From Trichobilharzia szidati (taxonomy: Eukaryota; Platyhelminthes; Trematoda; Strigeidida; Schistosomatidae): a stretch of 64,000 nt of DNA. Both the position numbers and the translations under genes were made by a program. Under the pieces are notes generated by a model that was given only the letters and a program-made list of their open reading frames with translations, searched no databases and was not told the DNA's origin. Shown in pieces: positions 32,496-43,792 of this stretch (its first letter is position 1; the number at the start of each line of letters is the position of its first letter). The DNA lies in the NCBI GenBank assembly GCA_944472155.2, contig OX235277.1, forward strand, positions 31,630,804-31,694,803. The letters run 5' to 3'.

Positions 32496-33514
32496 ATTGC
32501 TACATGAATGTATAGGTTACAGGGGAGCGACTATTTGGGTTGCTCCCCTTAGCATCAAGAAAACAAGGAATAAAGCAATCGGAGCAACACCAGCAAAAGG
32601 AAAAAAGATTCACAACAGGAGGGGCAGCAAAAACAACAACAACAAAACTCATAGCAGTGGTATAACTGTCAAAAACAGTTAACAAAAATGATATGAAAAC
32701 CGTAGACGCACTGACTTGGGTCAATTTGGGTATGTAAATCCAACTATATATATAATTATAGATATTAATTAGTGTTAAACAGTCATACAATGTCAAACAG
32801 ATAGTTATAGGTATTATCAGTCAACAAGATTTCATCCACGGATTCAGTGTTTGAAATTGAAATAATTACAAAAAATTCCTCAACTTTCTGGCCAGAAATA
32901 TCAGAGAAATGTGAGTTTTACGTAACTAAGCAAAAGTAGCGTACTAATCAATAAGCGTGTCAAGGTGCTTGAAACAGGCCAAATAAGATCTTAGAAAACA
33001 GAATGAAATGAAGGCGTGTTATTGAAGCCTTAGGTTGCACTCAGAAGCTTAGTTAATAATAATGTTACAATAAATTATGCTGTGGCATTCCTTTTGGCTG
33101 ATCCTTACTGATCAGGTCAGTGGTTTGAAAGCATTTGCATATCCGTTGCATTCTTTCAATCTATTATTCCTTTAAATACGGTAGCGCTGATTATTTGAAC
33201 TATGCATGAATGAACTGATATGGTGATTGCCCTAAAAGCGTTAGGACAAGGATTTAATACACTGCATATAGATTGATAATTCCTTGAAATCGAAAATTGT
33301 GATCCTCACATTTTGGATGGCTTAATTTATAACCGTTTCTCTACTATTACATTTCAACATTGGAGTATGTTATTTTTATTCACCCTTTAATAACCACTGT
33401 AATTTTAGTCTTCAACTGATAAGAACTAGTGGAATAAAATGATATCAATTTTTCATTGCAACAGTGGTTTTCTTTGCTTTTTGTGTGATTATTACGCTGA
33501 CAAGTTACATCATA
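32496..33514. other. Spacer beyond the RTE 5' end
   Basis: It begins with a strong hairpin at 32,521-32,549 (8-bp stem AGGGGAGC/GCTCCCCT, 13-nt loop), which may be part of the RTE 5' leader. The remainder is AT-rich with no recognised feature. Confidence 0.4.
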
Positions 33515-34085
33515 AACTGACTTCAGAAAGCATGAGAGTACCGGACAGCTATTTTATCTTCGTTTGTAATTCTTCTGCGGTGCTTACTATGAACCTTCGA
33601 CCAGGGATTGAACCCAGGATTTACAAGTCACAAGGCGAGATCGTAGACCATCCAGACACGGAGTGCAGTCCTATGGTTTATCAGTCTTAACTTCTGCCAT
33701 TTCCGAGTGTATAGCGCAACTGCCAGCCAGTACCATCGGCAATATTGTGCTCACTACTGACTGATTTAAGCCAAACGAAGCTCTTGTAGGAAGTCATGAC
33801 CAGTGGAGTCCACCAAGTTGGGTATGAAGACAAATAATCGCTGAAGACATTGGCTGGCGTTCGCTCTGCATTTCGAGAATTGGCAGAAATTAGCATTGAT
33901 GGGCCGTTTGATTCCTCCCCAGTGGCTGGGTGACCATCGGGCTCACCCCTAACCTGATTTCGATTGCCGGTGGGTGATGGGCACGCAGAGCAGCAAAGTC
34001 TCGAACTAGGACACACGGCTTTCCAGCGCCCCTTGGTTATCAGTGAGCCTATAGCTGATGTCAGTCTTCGATCAAAGTTGTAATC
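33515..34085. repeat. Palindromic hammerhead-SINE composite, full copy
   Basis: The left half on minus (33,525-33,700: GTACCGGACAGCTATTTTAT hammerhead part, B-box-like GGGTTCAATCCCTGG) faces a right half on plus (33,905-34,085: CCCAGTGGCTGGGTGACCAT head, then TCTCGAACTAGGACACACGG). The centre (33,700-33,900) contains CATTGGCTGGCGTTCG and GAATTGGCAGAAATTAGCAT, shared with the other composites. Both hammerhead blocks are decayed. Confidence 0.65.
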
Positions 34086-34990
34086 AGTCAAATTACTGCA
34101 AAACAAAATTTGAAACAAATATGGTTACATCGATCACAATGTTTAGGATTTATAAACAATACACCACAAATTGTGTTATACCTGATTCATTTCTAGAGCT
34201 CTCATTCATATCATCAGACATAAATAGTGTGTAATGGGATGTCTTTTAAAAGGCAAGAGCATCAAAACTGAATCAAGAAGACTTGACGTGTAGTTCATCG
34301 GACGGGCTTCACTGATTAATTTTAACGGTTAACTGAAAGACATGCATTCTACACGCTTGGAAAGCAGTAACTGCTCTTGTTATTCCTCATCTAAAGTGAG
34401 TAATTTTCATCAAAGAAAATGAATTATGGTCGCTGCGGATACCAGCGCACAGATCTGAATTCTTTCCAACCCTCTAAATTCTAAACTTTTTCGTGACTTC
34501 CTACATAACTCCCAGTGTAACAACAGAAGACAAGGGCCAGGCAACAGAACGTTTATTACGGAAAATCAACACATATTTATAAATTTTGATGTACATTATT
34601 GTAGGTTAATGTTAGTAGAAAATACAGTCTGTTGATTGGTTGTTTCTCACATAAAGTTAACCTTGCATCTCTTGTGGCTGTGTCAGTTCATCTATATGTT
34701 AACTGTATCCGCCTGTCCATCTTGACCTTGTTTTCACATGACTAACACTGACCTCAATTACTGTCAACCAATTTGGCTAGCAACCATCTCTCACCACAAC
34801 ATGACTAATATTTGGTACATAAACATTGACCTCAATTACTGTCAACCAATTTGGCTAGCAACCATCTCTCACCACACCAGTATCAGGACTTTATGTTACT
34901 CACACAATACTAACCAACAGGGAATATTTTACTTTCTGTTTTACTTCACACTGTATAATGGTTAAACATTGATTGACTTGGTTTTCTAGC
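34086..34990. other. Spacer with a 78-bp tandem duplication
   Basis: Apart from the duplication at 34,741-34,878 I recognise nothing here. The stretch around 34,540-34,600 (ACGTTTATTACGGAAAATC) faintly resembles repeat X but was not assigned. Confidence 0.35.
34741..34878 (+). repeat. Tandem duplication, period 78 bp
   Basis: TGACCTCAATTACTGTCAAC at 34,749 recurs at 34,827, and the match continues through CCATCTCTCACCACA in each copy. The about 50-bp core is almost identical. Confidence 0.9.
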
Positions 34991-34994
34991 TGGT

Positions 34995-35220
34995 CCTAGA
35001 GCAGGAGAAAGAGGGCAGATCGGGTGTGGGGTCGGTGACTCTATCTTGAAAATTACTACAGAAACTTTTAATCACGGGAAAACATATAGACAATAAACTT
35101 AATCTTCGCTGGAATCTGGAAGTCTAAATGACGCGGACTGGTGAGAGCCTCCAGATGGGTCTCCTTTCAATGTAAGCAACAATAAGCGTAGCAACATGGA
35201 ATGTCTGCACCATGTATATG
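34995..35220 (+). mobile_element. RTE 5' leader and endonuclease start, truncated
   Basis: It matches the RTE leader at 48,455-48,730: AGAGGGCAGATCGGGTGTGG, GCTGGAATCTGGAAGTC, ACGCGGACTGGTGAGAGCCT, then CAACATGGAATGTCTGCACC ATG, which encodes the TWNVRT-like start (here as TWNVCTM). It ends at a TA microsatellite (35,218-35,240). Confidence 0.65.
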
Positions 35221-35240
35221 TATATATATATATATATATG
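35218..35240 (+). repeat. (TA)n microsatellite
   Basis: A run of about 10 TA units directly after an RTE leader fragment. Confidence 0.9.
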
Positions 35241-35739
35241 AAAGCTTAACTAGCCCTAATTATATTCTGTGCATGAAACAACTATTGACTCAGTGATATT
35301 TAAATTACAGATAATCTATGTGTAACTAATAAATCACTTTAGTAACAATAAAAGGAACGTCAATAAAAATCGATTCAAAAAACGGTAATCATATTCAGTA
35401 AAGGTGTTTTTATTATTCGTACTGCCGTTGTTGATTCTTTTCGGATTGTGAATTTCCACTTTTTTGACAGGTTGAATGACCACTTTTTTGTCAACAGCAT
35501 CATTATTCTTCTATTCAATAATGACTCATTTTCGAAATAAAAATAAATTAACATATTGTATACTATGATGATCACTCCCCCCTGATTGGATAATATCTCT
35601 CACTGTTTCTAGTGGTTGTTTGTAGGCAGTTTATTAAAGTTAATTAAGTTTACGCCATTTTCTTGAGATTAAATCATTATTATTGTTAAATTATTTTGCT
35701 TACACTATGTATCATACAAAATACAGCTAATTTCTTCCA

Positions 35740-35995
35740 GTATTATTACTGATATCCTTCCCTTAGGTTCCGAGTGAAGCATAGGGCTTCAACAGCAATC
35801 TACATTTTATTCTGTTCGCTCTAGTTGTCTTCAGCTGGATCCACGATTGCTCATAGGCTCTCATCTCCTCTGAATCACTCTCGGATCTCTGGCTTGTCGT
35901 TCATCCATTCGGATTTCCCTTTGAAGTCCACCTAGCGCTTGATGTCACTCAACGGTCTTCTCAGAGTGTATCTAACCCATCTCAACTTTCTGAAA
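35740..35995 (-). mobile_element. RTE (SR2-like) 3' end, antisense
   Basis: The plus strand shows TATTATTACTGATATCCTTC and CCTTAGGTTCCGAGTG, then GGCTCTCATCTCCTCTG and ATGTCACTCAACGGTCTTCT. This is the reverse complement of the RTE 3' end found at 29.4 and 49.3 kb. Confidence 0.65.
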
Positions 35996-36404
35996 GTTAT
36001 GTAAGCACCATGACATGATTATGAGCTGTAAACTGGGCTCGTGATAAATACTGTATCACTGTGAGTACTATTAGGTAAAATTATTTTAGAATGGAATTAC
36101 ACTCTGCCACAATGCAGAAATTCTTTTCGTATATCTACAGTGCAGAATTCCCGACATGTCTCATTACAACACATTTACTGCTTGTACACAACCCTCTTTG
36201 AGCAAAATAACAATAGATTTTGAGTACTTTGAATATCTCACATTGTTTTTTCCGAATCGATTGCACAGAAAATGAATTGTGACAGGTTGAAAACTCTTTA
36301 AATGTGTAGGTGACCATCGACAATGATTTCAGTATGTATGAGTGAATGACTGAAGCGATAGGTAATAGAGTAAACTTTATGAATTACCAGGTGTTAGTAG
36401 GCAG

Positions 36405-36600
36405 GGGTTTGATTGATTTCAATTTAGATCACAGACTGATTGCAGTTAGAGAACCACTGAAAACCAGAAGGTTCTGTACAGCTGTTTCTTACTTTTTGGG
36501 ACTCCTCATCCGTAAGCACCCATCACTTCACTAGGTATCTGAGCGAGTACCTTTAAGTTGCAAGGCGACCTTGTAAAGTCAATGAATTCCATAGAACAAA
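36405..36600 (-). repeat. Hammerhead-SINE half-element, minus strand
   Basis: It contains GTTAGAGAACCACTGAAAAC and CTGTACAGCTGTTTC, then GGGACTCCTCATCCGTAAGC. The hammerhead-like block on minus is at about 36,515-36,470. The tRNA-like head beyond 36,540 is eroded. Confidence 0.55.
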
Positions 36601-36764
36601 TTAATTCCTTGAACTAGATATTTTAGAGAAAAAGATTTTAATTCCAGACTGGACAACTTTTCAAAGTCTGTCTTTATCAGTATTAAATGCTCGGATCATT
36701 GTTTGTGAACTACTTTGGGTAATTTAACATGTTTATTCAATCCTTAATTGTCAGTAATACGGTG

Positions 36765-36970
36765 GTGGTTCAGCGACAAAATGCTCACTAGTCATGGGGA
36801 AAGTCCGAGTTCCGTTGCCTGTCAATGCATTCCTAGTTTTCCAGCCTAAAGTAAGCTCAGAAAAGAGGGAAGGCTGGGCGAGAGGCAGGAAACCCCACGC
36901 CATAAAAGCAACACTATGAAGGCCTGCTTGAAACCTGGGCTACCAAAATCCTTGATCATTATCCGGCACA
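36765..36970 (+). repeat. tRNA-Gly-like SINE, plus strand
   Basis: Head: GGTGGTTCAGCGACAAAATG CTCAC (near 36,764), then a weak B box (GAGTTCCGTTGCC), then the body AAAGAGGGAAGGCTGGG. The 3' part near 36,920-36,970 is truncated or diverged. Confidence 0.6.
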
Positions 36971-37469
36971 GAATTCCTTTGGTTCATTTTGTTTTAATCT
37001 GTTAAAATATTACCTTTAATGGTATCGTTTACACTCTCCAGTATTTAAAGTGTTTACAAACTTCTGATTCGCAGGCTTCTGTTAAACTTGAGGAAAAGCA
37101 ACATCGTGGGTGACAGCGCGTCGCAGTACATGAGATAACTGTTCCTGAGACTTCTAGTACAAACTGCCACTGATAGAAAAAATAAAACTAACTACCTGGA
37201 GTCTCTAGTCATCCAGTAATATCCCTCTTTCTTAAAATGTACTCCTGAAATTTTTAATTGGCTTTCAACCAAAATGTTGTGCATTTCTGGAAGGGGACAC
37301 AGAAGAAATATTGTGAGGCATTGGTTTGTGCTTCATATAAGACAGCATTGTATCAAGTGATCTACTGTCATTCACTACTTTACTTCAAGATCTTGGTGAA
37401 GAGAAAATATTGTACAGTAAATACCACTGAAAATTCTGGAAATTATATAAATATTGTCTAGAATTCATA

Positions 37470-37660
37470 GGCCACTGAAATTAGTCCCAGTGGTTGAATG
37501 GTGTAAGAGCTTGCCTTGCCAGGGTTCAAACTCTGGTGTTGGGTGCATACTGATGATGAGTCCCAAACTAGGCTGACGAGACAGCTGTCCAGTACTCCCT
37601 GGTTTTCAATGGTTCTCTGACTGATATCAACCCGTAGTCTAACCTGAAACAAATGCAATG
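37470..37660 (+). repeat. Hammerhead-SINE half-element with the best-preserved CTGATGA core
   Basis: Head CCCAGTGGTTGAATGGTGTA, B-box-like GGGTTCAAACTCTGG, then at 37,549-37,600 ACTGATGATGAGTCCCAAAC, TAGGCTGACGAGACAGCTGT and CCAGTACTCC. CTGATGA, a GTCC-type helix II and GAGAC are in the right order, with short insertions relative to other copies. The block CAGCTGTCC would form a tiny helix III. Confidence 0.65.
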
Positions 37661-38164
37661 CCTACAAACTAATTCTTATGAGCTGTTATCTCTATACTGG
37701 AACTTCAAGTTTGAAAGCTACAGTTCCATTTGTAACGCGAGGAATTAAAATAAAAAATAAGTGCACAATTGTTAGTAAGTAATTATGTTCTCAATTCCCT
37801 GCTCTGTATCACATCAAAGGTAAACACTTTCTCATAAACAGGAGTGAAAATTACAAGAAAAAAGACTACAATTTGAAAAAAGCTGTATATCAAGTGGATA
37901 CACCGGAAAATGAAGCTATGTCTGGGAAGTCGCTTGACTTATACCTCTTCTCTAATTCTAGGTTCACTATTTGTTTCGCTGACATCCCCTCTGGAATGGA
38001 CGCACAATTTCAGATGGACTTTTCGGTCATTGGCTTTTCCTCCAACTTCCACGTAATAGCATATTATTCTTGTCAATGTGCTTCTCTAGCAGAACTCATT
38101 TAATGCATTCATTTAATAGTGGGAGTCTTTGGTTTGTGATAATTTGTATGATTTCAAGGTGGAC
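37661..38164. other. No recognised feature
   Basis: A 76-codon plus-strand frame (37,873-38,103) has no recognisable domain and lies between two SINE copies. I do not call it a gene. Confidence 0.35.
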
Positions 38165-38625
38165 TTCTTCACTTACCAACACTGTTTATAGAAGCACTGA
38201 AAACCATGGAGTACTGAACAAATGTTTACTTCTAGTTTGAGACCCTTTTCCAATAGGCAGTTTTAATCCCTTTGAAAACAGTACCCGCAGTGATCAGATA
38301 ATGAGGTGAGCACTTCAACATTCAGGCGCTGCGTCGAAATCTGATGGCCGATGAAATCTATCTTCCGTTAGTTTGGTCATTGGGGAATGACTATAGGATA
38401 GATTTCTTGCACGTATGATGAGCGGTTGGTAAAATCTACTAAGTTGGGTTTGAGGACACATACTTGCTTGTGACATTGGACGATGATAGCACTTCATTTC
38501 AGTCTTGGCTCCTAATGTGAAGGTCATAGGTGCGTACTGATAAATGATTCAAAACTGGAACAGAAAACTTGTCCAGTACTGTCTAGTGTTTTCAGTAGAC
38601 CTTTAAATGGTATCGATTCATGACA
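38165..38625. repeat. Palindromic hammerhead-SINE composite
   Basis: The left half on minus (38,185-38,300: AGCACTGAAAACCATGGAGT, GTTTGAGACCC) and right half on plus (38,515-38,625: GTGCGTACTGATAAATG, ACAGAAAACTTGTCCAGTAC) flank a centre with GACACATACTTGCTTGTGAC. The tRNA-like heads are reduced, but the opposed hammerhead-like ends are clear. Confidence 0.55.
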
Positions 38626-38694
38626 AATCATACGCTTAAATATATATTTGAAAAAAATTATATTTGTAAAATCTCAGTGAAATTGAAATGAGTA

Positions 38695-38745
38695 ATTCCA
38701 GCGTTTCGTTCGGCAGACTGGTTCAAACTTCTTCAGGGAAATTAA
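38695..38745 (-). ncRNA. Hammerhead-like motif in the left PLE terminus
   Basis: Minus strand: CTGAAGA (valid as CUGANGA), one extra A, helix II GTTTG/CGAAC with an 11-nt loop, then GAAAC and GCTGGAATTAC. AATTTCC before the core can pair with GGAA after it as helix I. Helix III would be one or two pairs at most, as in minimal PLE hammerheads. Confidence 0.5.
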
Positions 38746-40479
38746 TCGAAATTAAAGTAACAGAGATATATGTGTAAAAATGACATCTTTTGTATTTATA
38801 AACTTTGTCCAGTCGTATGAGTCAACAAACAGGCATGAAATATAATAAATTAAAATGCATGAACTGTGATCAAAATTTGACCTCAGACTTAAAAATATTA
38901 GAACAATTAGTCCCTTTGATAAATTTGAATAAAGCATTTAGAAGATAAATTGCGCGAGATGATATCATTTCGTAGTGTCTCTACGATCGCTTAACAACTA
39001 AATCAGCCTACTTTTATTAAACAATGTGTACTTTTGGATCAGATTTTTAGTGATGACGTTCGATTAAAGTTCAGGGTCATAGATAACTAAATAGTATGAA
39101 TATATGTATATGCGGGGAAACAATTGTAAATCATTTGTTAGCCTCTCCATTAGAAGATATGGACAGTCGGGAATTTGGACCAAGTATGATTAGTTAGTGA
39201 TACATATCCATTTTTTATTTATTAATCAGGATTTGCCATGCATCAACTAACATCACGCCTTCACGTCTGTTCAAACTGTTGGGATTCACCCACATGTGTA
39301 GGACTTCCGCAGTCAGTCTTTCTCTATACGAACCAAAACCTTTCTTTAGAACCTCATTCCTATCAAAGTCGATTTTGTGTCCCGTTTCTATAAAATGCAG
39401 TGCTGTGCAATCGCCGATCTGTTTTCTAGCTTCCTTAAGTCTGCAGAGGTCTTTGAAACCACCTTTAGACATTTCTTATGCTCTTTTACTCTTATATTTA
39501 CCTGTCTGGAAGTTTCTCCTGCATATACGGCGTCACAGTCCCCACAATTGATCTGGTACACACAATTCTGTTAGTTTTTTCTTCTATTTAATCCTTAACT
39601 TTCACCAGTGATGAGCGTAAAGTGTTAGTTGTGCGGAAATACACTGTTATTTCATGATTGTCAAGGATTCGCTTTATCTCACTGGATGTTTCTTTGCGGT
39701 AAGGAATCACCGCTGTACTAACCCAATTCTTAGCAACAGGTTTCGATCCATCTTTATCACCACATTTTAAATATCTTTTTATGAAGGGTTTATGATAATT
39801 ATTTGATTCAAGAGTGGATTGAACCAATTTTAGTCCCCTGCTGATCTCTTCCTCCTCAGTAACTAGACGTTTGGTTCTGCTAATCAGATTCTTGGCCACA
39901 GTTACCTTGGTGGTAAAGGGGTGTGCTAAATAGTAGTCTAGGTATCTATCCGAATTTGTCGGCTTTCTGAAAATGTTTATTTTAAATTTACCATGTGGTT
40001 TTCTTTTTACTGAACAGTCCAGGAACGCCAACTCATTCTCATCGGATTCAAACTCTTTGGAAAGCTTGATGGTTTCTGACATTGTTTATTAAGTGAAAAA
40101 GTTCACTCAACAAACTACGTCTGATTATGACGAAGGTATCATCTTAACCACATTTTTGGATGACCAGAGCATCTCATAACTGCATTTGTTTCTAATGTGT
40201 GCATAAACAGATTGGCGACTAGTTGAGGTACTGGTAAAGAACCCCTCTGAATGTAAATAACGTGGAACGTAGACACAGTTCCAATGCCTTCATAATTTCG
40301 TCTGGGTTTAAGGGACAACGATCGCTAAGTTCGTCATCAGAACAAAGTAAATCATGAATAATACTTAAAGAATCATTAACGGGAACATTCATCAATAATG
40401 AATAAACACCGAAACTTGCCGTTAGAAAGAATGTCATATATGTATATATATATATACCTTTGTTACTTTAATTTCAATT

Positions 40480-40532
40480 AATTTCCATGAAGAATTTCGG
40501 ACGAGTTTGTTGAACGAAACGTTGGAATTACC
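40480..40532 (+). ncRNA. Hammerhead-like motif in the right PLE terminus
   Basis: Plus strand: ATGAAGA (first core bases changed), helix II TTC/GAA with a long loop, then CGAAACGTTGGAATTACC. ACGT after GAA could make a two-pair helix III, and GGAA pairs with TTCC upstream. It is the mirror image of the left motif and more damaged in the 5' core. Confidence 0.4.
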
Positions 40533-40885
40533 TATTTTAATTTTGCTGACATTTTACAAATACAGTTTTTACATATGTTTACTTCTCACTCGGCGCCCAA
40601 TTATTTTGGAAGTATTCGGTCAAATCTTGATCGCATTTCATATGAACTATCCTGAAATAATTAAAGTATCACTTAACCATGCTAACAAAGCTTCGGACAA
40701 TATATTGGAATAAGATACACCATTAATTTTATAAAGTAGATATTGCTACAGTCGTCCTTCTACATAGTTTTCATTCTTTGGATAAATTAAATTTCCACTT
40801 TTTCCATTGTGTATGTAAATTATTCTGCTTTTAAGAGGATTAAATAATTTAGATTATGGGTTTCTGTTGGGATATCGATCTATTT
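40533..40885. other. No recognised gene; possible PLE terminal extension
   Basis: Around 40,585-40,640 the text CACTCGGCGCCCAATTATTT and AATCTTGATCGCATTTC resembles 28,335-28,390, downstream of another PLE, so it may be further PLE terminal sequence. The 68-codon frame here is not convincing. Confidence 0.35.
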
Positions 40886-41488
40886 CAATGTAGATTTCAT
40901 CAGGAGTCAGTACCGGTTAGACATAAGTGAAAACCAAGGGGCACCAGACAGCTGCTTCGCCGTAGTTTGGGCTTTTTATCAGTGGACACCCACGACCTCA
41001 CCAGAGGTCGAAGCCAAGACCTTTAGACTACGAACCAACCTCGTTGATAATCCAATCACTAGGTCCGGAATTCAGCAAACCGTAAATACCAATTTCTGTC
41101 AATTCGCGATATAGCACTACCCTCGATGAATGTCATAGATGACTACCCACTTCACCTTGACATATTCGACCTCACTGGTTACGACTCCTCAAACTGAAGA
41201 CCGATATTTACCATGTCAAGGTGGAGTGGATGCTCGTCAAAGGCATTACTTAGGGATAGCGCCTTTATTACTAATTGAAAGAAGTTAGAATTCATGGGTC
41301 ACTGAATTTTTGTCAAGGTGGTTAAGCGGTCCACTAGATTGTCCTCGTAATCTGGAGGTACTAGGTTCGATCCCTGGTAAGGTTGTGGGAATGTACTGGC
41401 GAAGGGTCCCACACTAGGACGAGACATCTGTCCAGTGTTATCTGGTTCTCAATGATATCTCTAACTGATGCTGGTTGCTATTGAAATC
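40886..41488. repeat. Palindromic hammerhead-SINE composite, clearest copy
   Basis: The left arm (about 40,886-41,073, minus orientation) and right arm (about 41,293-41,488, plus orientation) are about 190-bp diverged inverted repeats around a centre of about 215 bp. Right arm: head GGTGGTTAAGCGGTCCACTA, B box GGTTCGATCCCTGG, hammerhead-like block GTACTGGCGAAGGGTCCCAC, ACTAGGACGAGACATCTGTC. Left arm on minus: ACTGATAAAAAGCCCAAACT, ACGGCGAAGCAGCTGTC. The two ribozyme-like ends point outwards on opposite strands. Confidence 0.7.
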
Positions 41489-42320
41489 TACAATGAAATT
41501 AATTAATTAATTAGTTAATAATCTGAACATATTTATGATCATATGGTAATAACCGCTTAACTGTATAAAACGACGTCATAACTTGTCTACATTCCATCTA
41601 ACTGTGTAGGCCAACATTAAATGAAGTCAAAGAAGAAAGATTATCATCTGTCAAATATCCTACATGATCCAATGCCGTTTATTGGTTAAAATTCATGTCG
41701 ACAAAAAAGAACAATGTAATTAAGTAGAAATCTATTTTAATCAAAGTGTAGATTGAAGAGGAGATGGCGATGGAAAGCGTAATCAAACATAACAGAAAAA
41801 GAAGAAGGAGAATCACTTAAAGGTTACACACTTGAAACTTCTTTTCAATAGTTGTTCCACCCTTCTGTCTAAATCGTTACATAAATGCATACACCTCATA
41901 AATGGTAATTGCTCCTGTTTATTATTTTTTAAAGGTTAATTCCTTTTTTAGGCTTCTTACTGACATTTCAATTCATGCAGCTGAAAATACCACATGATTT
42001 CCATATATCAGTGAATAAAATCACGGGATAATTGAAGTATTTTGATACTATATTAATTTACTGTCCTGATATATTTAAATATCCTTTGAACAGGTTTCTG
42101 AGATAAATATCCCTTCATTAAACTGCTGATATATTTGGTGGATTCTAACCGACGTCTGTATTAAGTAATGTGAAACTATATCATTGTTGATTTTCATATA
42201 TTTCTTAGCCGAATTTACCAAACAGAATTTGAACCAAAACAAATTACCTCAAAATATATGGAGCAGAAAAAAAAAGAATAAATCTTTACCTAAATGATAT
42301 CCCCTCAAATGCTTAAGGAG
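41489..42320. other. No recognised feature
   Basis: AT-rich DNA ending at the outer edge of inverted duplication 2. No repeat family or ORF recognised. Confidence 0.4.
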
Positions 42321-42384
42321 AATCAACAGCGTGATGTGTATCAGTTGAACTCCACATAAATTCTAATACTGTAAAATGAGTAGC

Positions 42385-42510
42385 ATTCAATTGTGACCGA
42401 ATGGTCCCGGGTTCTGCCTCCGGTGGTTGGGTACCTAGGACGAAGGAACTATCCATCACTCACTGACTTTCCAATGGTTCTCTAACTGAAGTCAGCTCGT
42501 GATAAAACTT
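42385..42510 (+). repeat. Hammerhead-SINE fragment (in inverted duplication 2)
   Basis: B-box-like part and CTCCGGTGGTTGGGTACCTA, GACGAAGGAACTATCCATCA, TTCCAATGGTTCTCTAACTG. Most of the hammerhead core is deleted. It is mirrored at 46,276-46,401. Confidence 0.5.
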
Positions 42511-43049
42511 TTAAATTAGTTAGAAGATGGGAGCTCCATTTTCTGCACTCGGGACTTCTATGAAATGCAAAACGGAAATACATACTAAGGTATTCATCGT
42601 AACTAATTCCTAAACAGTCTGTATCCGAATTTCAGTTGTTTTTGTACCCAGAAAGAAGCAAAGTGAGTCTGGTGAGGAGATTTTTCTGCTGTATTGAAAA
42701 ATTTGTTCGAAGAAAAGCTTGATGATGAATTCATCATTACTGAGAAGTGTTTATAGGACGATTTATATCATGTTTAAAATGAACAGTAACTATTCGGTGA
42801 GAAAAGAGTGAATAAACCAACTTAAAAATAGAAAACAGATGGCTGCCGGAATACATGTACAAAATGATGACGCGGATATACACCAACTGGGTCTCGAGGC
42901 TAACTAGTTAGGTTGTGGTCTGCACTAGCATTCTTGAGGCTACCAGTCTAAATCCAATAACAGCATGTTTCAGTCAATACCCATGACATTATCAATATCA
43001 GCCTGCCAAACTAAAGATTTACCGAAGGGTTTATCAATATATTATATTT

Positions 43050-43792
43050 AATATTACTCCTTGAGGCAAAGCACATCGTCATTTCATCCTATTCTCTGTA
43101 GTCCTCCTAAACTGAATGAAAGACCACATACAAGCATTCATCCTCACCTAAAATGGTATCCGCTGTCACCCTAGGACGCCCATCTAGCCGATTCCCCTCT
43201 CGGGTTCTACTCCAGGATCTGTCTGGCACCCGATTTCACTCAGCGGTATCCTCAGAGTATCACATTCAATCCACCTCCATTTGCTTCGGAATATTTGTTG
43301 GACGACAGGTTCTCAGTCCGCTCACTGCCTCTCAGAATTCCTTTCCATTAATCCTTCCTCACTCATCGGCCATCACATCTTAAGTGTGGAGTGAAGACAG
43401 TTGCCGATGAAAGTCTGAGGCCTGTTAGAGATGTTTCCTGTGAAGCACTCGCCAAGTTTCTCAACCATATAGAAGCAGTGACTTGATATTAGCACTGAAA
43501 ATCGGAATCTTGTTCCTTGTACTGCCGACTGCAGTAGATTTCCACACGAATTTAAGATTGATGAAGATCTGACTTGCTTTTCCAACCCTGCCTGCCTTTG
43601 ACATTCCTGCCTGTGCCTCCGTTTGTGGTAGCTGAAAGGATGCTGCCTGGATAAGTGAAGGAAGTGACTTCCTTCAAATTCCTTCCACTGATATTGATTA
43701 GTGGCTGTTGTTGGCGGTGTTGATGTTGGTATCTTCATCACCCCTTTCTTCTGTATGTTTACTTGAAGTTGTGTCTTAGCTGCTTCTTTTGC
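43050..43792 (-). pseudogene. RTE (SR2-like) C-terminal part, minus strand (left arm)
   Basis: The minus-strand frame beginning before 43,792 reads KEAAKTQLQVNIQKKGVMKI, NQYQWKEFEGSHFLHLSRQH (the usual TSFTYLGS segment in a shifted frame) and FTGNISNRPQTFIGNCLHST. The 3' end is near 43,050. It is mirrored in the right arm. It has no catalytic core and is frameshifted. Confidence 0.65.

Larger units (their letters stand above)
38692..40532 (-). mobile_element. Penelope-like element with terminal inverted repeats
   Basis: The left terminus 38,692-38,764 and right terminus 40,459-40,532 are reverse complements with roughly 80% identity by eye. Between them, on the minus strand: an RT segment (40,437-40,219, VYSLLMNVPVNDSLSII), then 40,082-39,588 with ENELAFLDCSVKRKPHGKF, IFRKPTNSDRYLDY and TAVIPYRKETSSEIKRILDN, then the nuclease region with CxxCDAVYAGETSR-like bases near 39,530 and the frame 39,472-39,215 (ALHFIETGHKIDFD, GSYRERLTAEVL). 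Motif C is not readable. Each terminus carries a hammerhead-like motif. The element is decayed and about 1.84 kb long. Confidence 0.75.
42321..43792 (+). repeat. Long inverted duplication 2, left arm (1,472 bp)
   Basis: Each base x pairs with 88,786 minus x in 44,994-46,465, without indels at the checkpoints tested (outer end, ORFs, inner end). Few substitutions were seen, one at 42,330. From outside inwards it holds a hammerhead-SINE fragment (42,385-42,510), non-element DNA, and an RTE 3' half on the minus strand (about 43,792-43,050). Confidence 0.9.
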
